A stretch of DNA of 64,000 bases. Origin: Trebonia sp036276115 (lineage in GTDB: Bacteria > Actinomycetota > Actinomycetes > Streptosporangiales > Streptosporangiaceae). Positions within the stretch are counted from its first letter, which is position 1. Each line of letters starts with the position of its first letter. Positions 59,511 through 64,000 of the stretch are shown in pieces. The stretch lies in contig DATBEM010000121.1 of assembly GCA_036276115.1 (NCBI GenBank), positions 18,147-82,146 on the forward strand. The letters run 5' to 3'. The position numbers and the translations under genes are program-made. Under the pieces are notes generated by a model that saw only the letters and a program-made list of their open reading frames with translations, made no database searches and had not been told where the DNA came from.

Positions 59511-59858
59511 CTACGGCTGCCCGGCCGCGTCCGGGTCGTCCTCGGCCAGGGTGATGGCCGGGGCGACCACGCCGTCGAGCTCGGCCCGCAGCTGGCGGGG
59601 CACGCCCCGCAGCAGCAGGCAGCGCCCGGCCCGGTCCAGTTCCTCGGCCGGCGCCAGCAGCGTGCGGGCCAGGTCGCGCGGGCTAGGGACCGTCGCGGCG
59701 GCCAGGTCGACGATGACCATGTCGCTGCAGGCGGCGAGGATGGCCAGCGCCAGCCCGACCTTGTCGAGGCCGGGCTCGTCGAGCAGCCCGGCCGGGCGCA
59801 GCACCGTCGTCAGCCAGCGCCTGGTCTCGGGAACCGCGAGGTCCGCCCGGCCGCTCAT
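59511..59858 (-). CDS. STAS-like protein
   Basis: 115 aa. DMVIVDLAAATVPSPRDLARTLL, then GRCLLLRGVPRQLRAELDG (parts quoted) follow the STAS pattern of anti-sigma factor antagonists, although the usual phosphorylated Ser position reads VPSPRD. ATG 59858 is preferred; the upstream extension is His/Gly-rich. No kinase or sigma factor gene is adjacent. Confidence 0.62.
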   Translation of the reverse strand: MSGRADLAVPETRRWLTTVLRPAGLLDEPGLDKVGLALAILAACSDMVIVDLAAATVPSPRDLARTLLAPAEELDRAGRCLLLRGVPRQLRAELDGVVAPAITLAEDDPDAAGQP

Positions 59859-60014
59859 CAGCGTGCCCCGGCGGTGGTGTAAGTCTGCATGTCCCTCAGC
59901 CTGCCCGCCCTGACTGCAGGGCACGTGCCGGCTTGCTCAGCACTAGCTGTGAGCTGCCAGCCCCTGTTCGGCAAAAATACCGACATCGGGTAGACCCGGC
60001 GCTATCGCCGCCCG

Positions 60015-60020
60015 TACCGT
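60015..60020 (+). promoter_or_regulatory. -10 box TACCGT, leaderless arrangement
   Basis: TACCGT, 6 nt, ATG 60027; no ribosome site. Confidence 0.45.
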
Positions 60021-60026
60021 TACGCC

Positions 60027-61238
60027 ATGTTCGGGATCATCAGGCCGTGCCGGCACCGGCTGGGCGGGGAACTGCGTGAGGCGTGGCGGGCCCACTTGTG
60101 CGGGCTGTGCCTGGCCCTGCGCGACGACCACGGGCAGCTCGCGCGGCTGGCCACCAACTACGACGGCCTCATCATCTCCGTCCTGGCCGAGGCGCAGGCC
60201 GCGCCCGGGCAGGAGCCCGGGCGGCGGCTGGCCGGGCCATGCCCGCTGCGCGGGATGCGGCGGGCGCAGGTCGCCGTCGGGGACTGCGCCCGGCTCGCCG
60301 CCACCGTCTCGCTGGTGCTCGCGGCGGCCAAGGCGCGCGACCACGCGGCCGACGGCGACGGGATCGCCGGCCGCCCGGGCCTGCGGGCGGCCGCGGGCGC
60401 GCTCGCCCGCGGCTGGGAGGAGCGCGGCGCCCGGGCCGGCGCCGGCCTCGGCTTCGACACCGCCCTGCTGACCGGCGCGGTCGCCCGCCAGGAAGCGCTG
60501 GAGGCAGCCGCCGGGCCGGGAACGCCCATCCTGGCGGTCACCGAGCCGACCGAGGCCGCGACCGCCGCCGCGTTCGCCCACACGGCCGTGCTGGCCGGGC
60601 AGCCCGGCAACGAGGCGCCCCTGGCCGAGGCGGGCCGCTTGTTCGGCCGGATCGCGCACCTGCTGGACGCCGTCGAGGACCAGGCGGCCGACGCCGCCAG
60701 CGGCGCCTGGAACCCGGTCACCGTCACCGGCACCCCGCTGGCGGAGGTCGCGCGGCTGTGCGCGGACGCCCTCACCGGCATCCGGCTCGCCCTCGCCGAC
60801 GCTGACCTCACCGACCGGCGGCTGGTGGACGCGCTGCTCGACGGTGAGCTGAGCCGCTCGGTCCGGCGCGTGCTGCGGGACGCGGGCGCCCCCGCGACCG
60901 CGACCGCCGGGACGGGGACCGGGCACCAGCACGAGCACGCCGCGTGCGGGCACCCGGTAGCCGGCCATGAGCACGCGGGGACCGCGCCCGGGCACGCCGT
61001 CGCCCGCCCGCTGGCGGCCGTCGCCCGGGTCGCCGCGCTGGCCGGGCTGGCCTCGGCGGCCGGCCTGTGCACGGGCGAGTTCGAGCGGGCCGTCCCCGAG
61101 CGCGGCGGCCGCCGCCGGCGGGGCTGCGGGGGCTGCTGCTGCGATGACTGCTGCTGCGAGTGCGGCTGCGAGTGCTGCGCCGAGGGCTGCTGTGAGTCAT
61201 GCGGCGACTGCGGGGACTGCTGCGACTGCTCCTGCTAG
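60027..61238 (+). CDS. DUF5685-like protein with cysteine-rich tail
   Basis: 403 aa. The N-terminal region FGIIRPCRHRLGGEL, CGLCLALRDDHG and GPCPLRGMRRAQ carries the conserved Cys residues of the family, with a helical body after it. A His-rich link (TGHQHEHAACGHPVAGHEHAG, parts HQHEHAACGH) precedes a final 38-residue tail containing 19 cysteines in CC and CxC arrangements. The tail resembles a metallothionein more than a zinc finger. No pathway is known for this family. Confidence 0.8.
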   Translation: MFGIIRPCRHRLGGELREAWRAHLCGLCLALRDDHGQLARLATNYDGLIISVLAEAQAAPGQEPGRRLAGPCPLRGMRRAQVAVGDCARLAATVSLVLAAAKARDHAADGDGIAGRPGLRAAAGALARGWEERGARAGAGLGFDTALLTGAVARQEALEAAAGPGTPILAVTEPTEAATAAAFAHTAVLAGQPGNEAPLAEAGRLFGRIAHLLDAVEDQAADAASGAWNPVTVTGTPLAEVARLCADALTGIRLALADADLTDRRLVDALLDGELSRSVRRVLRDAGAPATATAGTGTGHQHEHAACGHPVAGHEHAGTAPGHAVARPLAAVARVAALAGLASAAGLCTGEFERAVPERGGRRRRGCGGCCCDDCCCECGCECCAEGCCESCGDCGDCCDCSC

Positions 61239-61540
61239 CAGCGCGACAGCCGGGCGGCAGTGGCGTATTATCGCTGGTAGCGACGGTAATGGCGCGAAAG
61301 TGTCGTACCTGCGCCTTATGGTGGAGGCCCCCGGGCGGGCGGGCTGCGGGCAGTGGGCATTTCGCGGCGGGCCGACGGCCGGGGCGAGCAGCCGGCAATT
61401 TCCATTTCAGGTTCGCCGGCATGTGCCGACGTCAATAACCAATGGCGGGATGGCCGGCACCTTCAGCGAGGATGCGGGCACGCGGCGGGGACCGTATTCG
61501 TTACGGATAGGGAACCTGAAAAAGGGGAGTCCCAACGGCC
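61239..61540. other. Intergenic stretch without a visible gene
   Basis: About 300 nt between the DUF5685-like stop and the ABC promoter. Composition is slightly AT-richer at 61385-61445. I see no convincing ORF or RNA structure. Confidence 0.4.
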
Positions 61541-61546
61541 TAGGCT
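61541..61546 (+). promoter_or_regulatory. -10 box TAGGCT before a seven-codon leader ORF
   Basis: TAGGCT, 6 nt, ATG 61553. That ATG opens a 7-codon ORF (MRTREVR) whose TGA (61574-61576) overlaps the ABC ATPase ATG at 61573. GGGAGG within it serves the ATPase start. Confidence 0.4.
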
Positions 61547-61572
61547 TGCCGCATGCGCACCAGGGAGGTCCG

Positions 61573-62409
61573 ATGACAGTCCCATCCAGCCCGCCGGCGC
61601 CGACGGGGCCGCCCGTGCCCGTCAGCCCCGTGCCCGCCAGCTCAGCGCCGGTCGCGATCGCGGTGCGGGGGCTGGGCAAGAGCTTCGGGGCCAAGGAGGC
61701 GGTCGCCGGGATCGACCTCGACATCGCCCGTGGCTCGCTGTCGGGCCTGGTCGGGCCGAACGGGGCGGGCAAGACCACGTCGCTGTCGATGATGACGGGG
61801 CTGCTGCGCCCGGACACCGGCTCGGTCACGATCAACGGGGTCAGCGTCTGGGCCGACCCGGTGGCGGCCAAGGCGATCATCGGCGTGGTCCCGGCCGAGG
61901 TGCGGCTGTTCGAGCGCCTGTCGGGCCAGGAGCTGCTGGAGTACGCGGGGCGGCTGCACGGCCTGCCGGCCGGCGAGGCCCGCCAGCGGGGACGGCAGCT
62001 GCTGGACGTGCTCGACCTCGCCGGCGACGCGAAGCGACTGGTGGCCGACTACTCGACCGGCATGCGAAAGAAGGCCGCCCTCGGCTGCGCCCTCATCCAC
62101 AACCCGCAGGTGCTGTTCCTCGACGAGCCGCTGGAGGGCGTCGACCCGGTGTCGGCCGACGTGATCCGCCGGCTGCTGCGGCGCTTCGCCGCCTCGGGCT
62201 CCACGGTGTTGTTCTCCAGCCACGTGATGGAGCTGGTCGAGCAGGTCTGCGACCACGTCTCGGTCATCGCCGCCGGGCGGATCGTCGCCAGCGGCACGAC
62301 CGATGAGGTGCGCGCCGGCAAGACCCTCCAGCAGGCGTTCATCGACCTGGTCGGCGCGCGCGGGAACGACGGGGAGGGACTGTCGTGGCTTGGGTCCTCG
62401 TCCAGCTGA
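61573..62409 (+). CDS. ABC transporter ATPase
   Basis: 278 aa. After a Pro-rich leader of about 25 residues come Walker A GPNGAGKTT, the signature YSTGMRKKAALG (Ser-Thr-Gly in place of SGG), Walker B VLFLDEPLEGVD and FSSHVMELVEQ. A GGGAGG site lies 3-4 nt before ATG 61573. It overlaps the permease gene by 25 nt. Export of an unknown substrate is likely. Confidence 0.9.
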   Translation: MTVPSSPPAPTGPPVPVSPVPASSAPVAIAVRGLGKSFGAKEAVAGIDLDIARGSLSGLVGPNGAGKTTSLSMMTGLLRPDTGSVTINGVSVWADPVAAKAIIGVVPAEVRLFERLSGQELLEYAGRLHGLPAGEARQRGRQLLDVLDLAGDAKRLVADYSTGMRKKAALGCALIHNPQVLFLDEPLEGVDPVSADVIRRLLRRFAASGSTVLFSSHVMELVEQVCDHVSVIAAGRIVASGTTDEVRAGKTLQQAFIDLVGARGNDGEGLSWLGSSSS

Positions 62410-63974
62410 AGCTCCGGCAGCTGCTCGGCGCGCTGAAGTCGACCGGCGGGGCCAAGGCCTCGTTCATCATCAGCTCGTCCTTCGCCGTCCTGCTCGCCCT
62501 GGGGACATTCGTCTTGCTGGCCGCCGTGCGCGGCAACGGCGCGGCGGTGGGCCTGACCGCCGCCATCTACACGACGCTCGCGTTCGGCTGGCTCCTGCTG
62601 CCGCTCATGGTCTTCGGCCTCGACGCCACCCTGGACCCGGCGACGCTGGCCATCTACCCGCTGCGCCTGCGGCCGCTGGCGGTCGGCCTGGTGGCCGCGT
62701 CCGCGACCGGGGTGTGGCCGCTGGCCAACCTCATCGGCGCGCTCGGGGTCACCGTGGGGGTGGCCCGGGGCGCGCTCGGCGTGCTCTTCGCGATCCTCGC
62801 CGCCTTGCTGCAGGTGTTGTTCTGCATCACGCTGGCGCGGCTGGCGACGACCTCGCTGGCCGGGCTGCTGCGCTCGCGCCGGGGCCGCGACCTGGCCGCC
62901 CTCGCGATCATCCCCGTCTTCGGCCTGTACGAGACGTTCGCCCAGGTGCTGCCCAAGGCGGCGTCCGACGGCACCCTGACCGCCGGGACGTTCGCCGGGG
63001 TCGACCGGTGGCTGCGGTGGCTGCCGCCAGGGATGGCCGCCCACGCCGTGCAGGATGCCTCCACGGGGCACGCGCTGGCGGGCCTGGGCCGGCTGGCGCT
63101 CCTGGCCGGCATCATCGCCGTCCTCGCCTGGCTGTGGGTCCGGTCCCTGGCCCGCGCCCTGGTGACGGCGGACGCCTCGACCCAGGCGGCGGCGGTCCGC
63201 AGCGGGGGCCTGCCGTTCGGGCGGGTCCGCGGCCCGTGGGGAACGGTCGCCGCCCGGGCGCTGGTCTACGAGCGGCGTGACCCCTCGTCGCTGGTCGCCT
63301 GGGGGATCTCGGCCATCGTCATGATCGTCACGGCGATCGGCTCGCTGCGCGGCGGTGAGCCGCTGGTCGGGATCTTGCTGAGCGCCGGCTTCGGCGGGGC
63401 GTTCACCGCGATGGTCCACGACAACCGGATCGGGCTGACCGGGTTCGCGTTCTACCTGGACGCGCTGGCGCTGTCGGGCCGCAAGGCGATGCGCGGCTGG
63501 TTCCTCGCGCAGGACGCCGTGCTCGCGCTCATCGCGGTGCCCCTGGTGGTGATCATCCCCCTGGTCCTCGCCGTGATCGTCGGGCACCCGGCCGACTGCT
63601 TCCTCGCCTGGGGGCTGGGCCTGGCGGCCGTCGGCGCGGGGCTCGGCCTCAGCAACCTCTTCTCGGCCACCTCCCCCTGGGCGGCGGAGCGGCGGGCCGG
63701 CAGCCCGTCGCCCCGGCCGGTCAGCGGGTACGCCGGGCAGAGCGTGGCCAGCCGGTTCGGCACCCTGCTCGGCACGGCGGTCCTGGTCGCGCCGGTCATC
63801 GCCGCCATCGCCACCACCGGCTCGGTCGCCATGGGGGTGCGGGCGCCCGCGCTCATCGTGGCCGGCGGCGCGTACGGCACGCTGCTGGCCTGGGCGGGCG
63901 CGACGATCGCGGGATCGGTCAGCGCCCGCACGCTTCCCGAGCTGGTCCAGGTGGCCGCCCGCACCACCCTGTAG
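62385..63974 (+). CDS. ABC-2 type permease partner
   Basis: 529 aa with about twelve hydrophobic segments, starting WVLVQLKLRQLLGALKSTGG. Two halves of six segments are joined by a cytoplasmic stretch around residues 260-290. GTG 62385 has GGGGAGGGA just upstream. It is longer than DrrB-type permeases and forms a pair with the preceding ATPase. Confidence 0.88.
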   Translation: MAWVLVQLKLRQLLGALKSTGGAKASFIISSSFAVLLALGTFVLLAAVRGNGAAVGLTAAIYTTLAFGWLLLPLMVFGLDATLDPATLAIYPLRLRPLAVGLVAASATGVWPLANLIGALGVTVGVARGALGVLFAILAALLQVLFCITLARLATTSLAGLLRSRRGRDLAALAIIPVFGLYETFAQVLPKAASDGTLTAGTFAGVDRWLRWLPPGMAAHAVQDASTGHALAGLGRLALLAGIIAVLAWLWVRSLARALVTADASTQAAAVRSGGLPFGRVRGPWGTVAARALVYERRDPSSLVAWGISAIVMIVTAIGSLRGGEPLVGILLSAGFGGAFTAMVHDNRIGLTGFAFYLDALALSGRKAMRGWFLAQDAVLALIAVPLVVIIPLVLAVIVGHPADCFLAWGLGLAAVGAGLGLSNLFSATSPWAAERRAGSPSPRPVSGYAGQSVASRFGTLLGTAVLVAPVIAAIATTGSVAMGVRAPALIVAGGAYGTLLAWAGATIAGSVSARTLPELVQVAARTTL

Positions 63975-64000
63975 CCCGCGGGCACGGGGCCGCCGCCCGC

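Overview
The window is about 74% GC by eye, with densely packed, translationally coupled genes (many GTGA/ATGA overlaps), GTG starts, F420-type enzymes, type II polyketide genes and several leaderless promoters. This points to a filamentous actinomycete (Actinomycetota); I cannot name a genus. No rRNA, tRNA, insertion sequence or CRISPR array was seen.

Positions 1-37,900 look like one aromatic polyketide cluster that continues past the left edge. A minus-strand operon (8568 to <1) encodes an SDR with an altered active site, a TcmI-like cyclase, a private acetyl-CoA carboxylase set (fused carboxyltransferase, BCCP, biotin carboxylase), an ACP, a fused SRPBCC-cupin cyclase, KS-alpha and KS-beta. 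Facing away from it (10358-19307) is an uninterrupted plus-strand operon encoding a KS-ACP-ACP protein without an acyltransferase, followed by a complete HMG-synthase beta-branching cassette (donor ACP, Ser-type decarboxylating KS, HMG synthase, ECH1, ECH2), a discrete malonyl-type acyltransferase and an enoyl reductase-like MDR protein. My reading is that this operon makes a beta-methyl-branched short acyl group, most simply 3-methylcrotonyl or isovaleryl on an ACP, that primes the type II synthase. This coupling is the most interesting biosynthetic idea in the window. Downstream are an exported quinoprotein, an NmrA-like reductase, a DrrAB-like exporter, a soluble two-component pair and a TetR regulator. 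Two divergent tailoring operons follow: minus 30809-26931 (cupin, amidohydrolase, SDR, SchA/CurD-like, LLM oxidoreductase, small basic protein) and plus 31021-37899 (SnoaL-like, beta-hydroxyacid dehydrogenase-like, RCC1 propeller, SDR, O-methyltransferase, SDR, MDR, hemerythrin). A shared CTCACGAC box sits at nearly fixed spacing ahead of three of the polyketide start codons and ahead of the plus tailoring operon.

Positions 37,942-50,260 hold mixed genes: an exported GH27/ricin-B alpha-galactosidase, a stand-alone EF-Tu domain III-like protein, a LURP-one protein, a TetR/F420-family pair, a MoxR-DUF5682-VWA operon linked by a tiny coupling ORF, and two membrane glycosyltransferases.

Positions 50,510-56,473 encode one giant protein of 1987 residues: TIR, degenerate calcineurin-like phosphoesterase, degenerate nuclease-like segment, NACHT NTPase, pentapeptide repeats and about 15 WD40 repeats. 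It resembles an NLR-type immune or signalling protein and is the best candidate for an undescribed conflict system. The right end carries an ArsB/SLC13-type permease, a cupin-like protein, a 2H-phosphoesterase-like protein, a STAS-like protein, a DUF5685-like protein with an extreme cysteine tail, and an ABC exporter pair.
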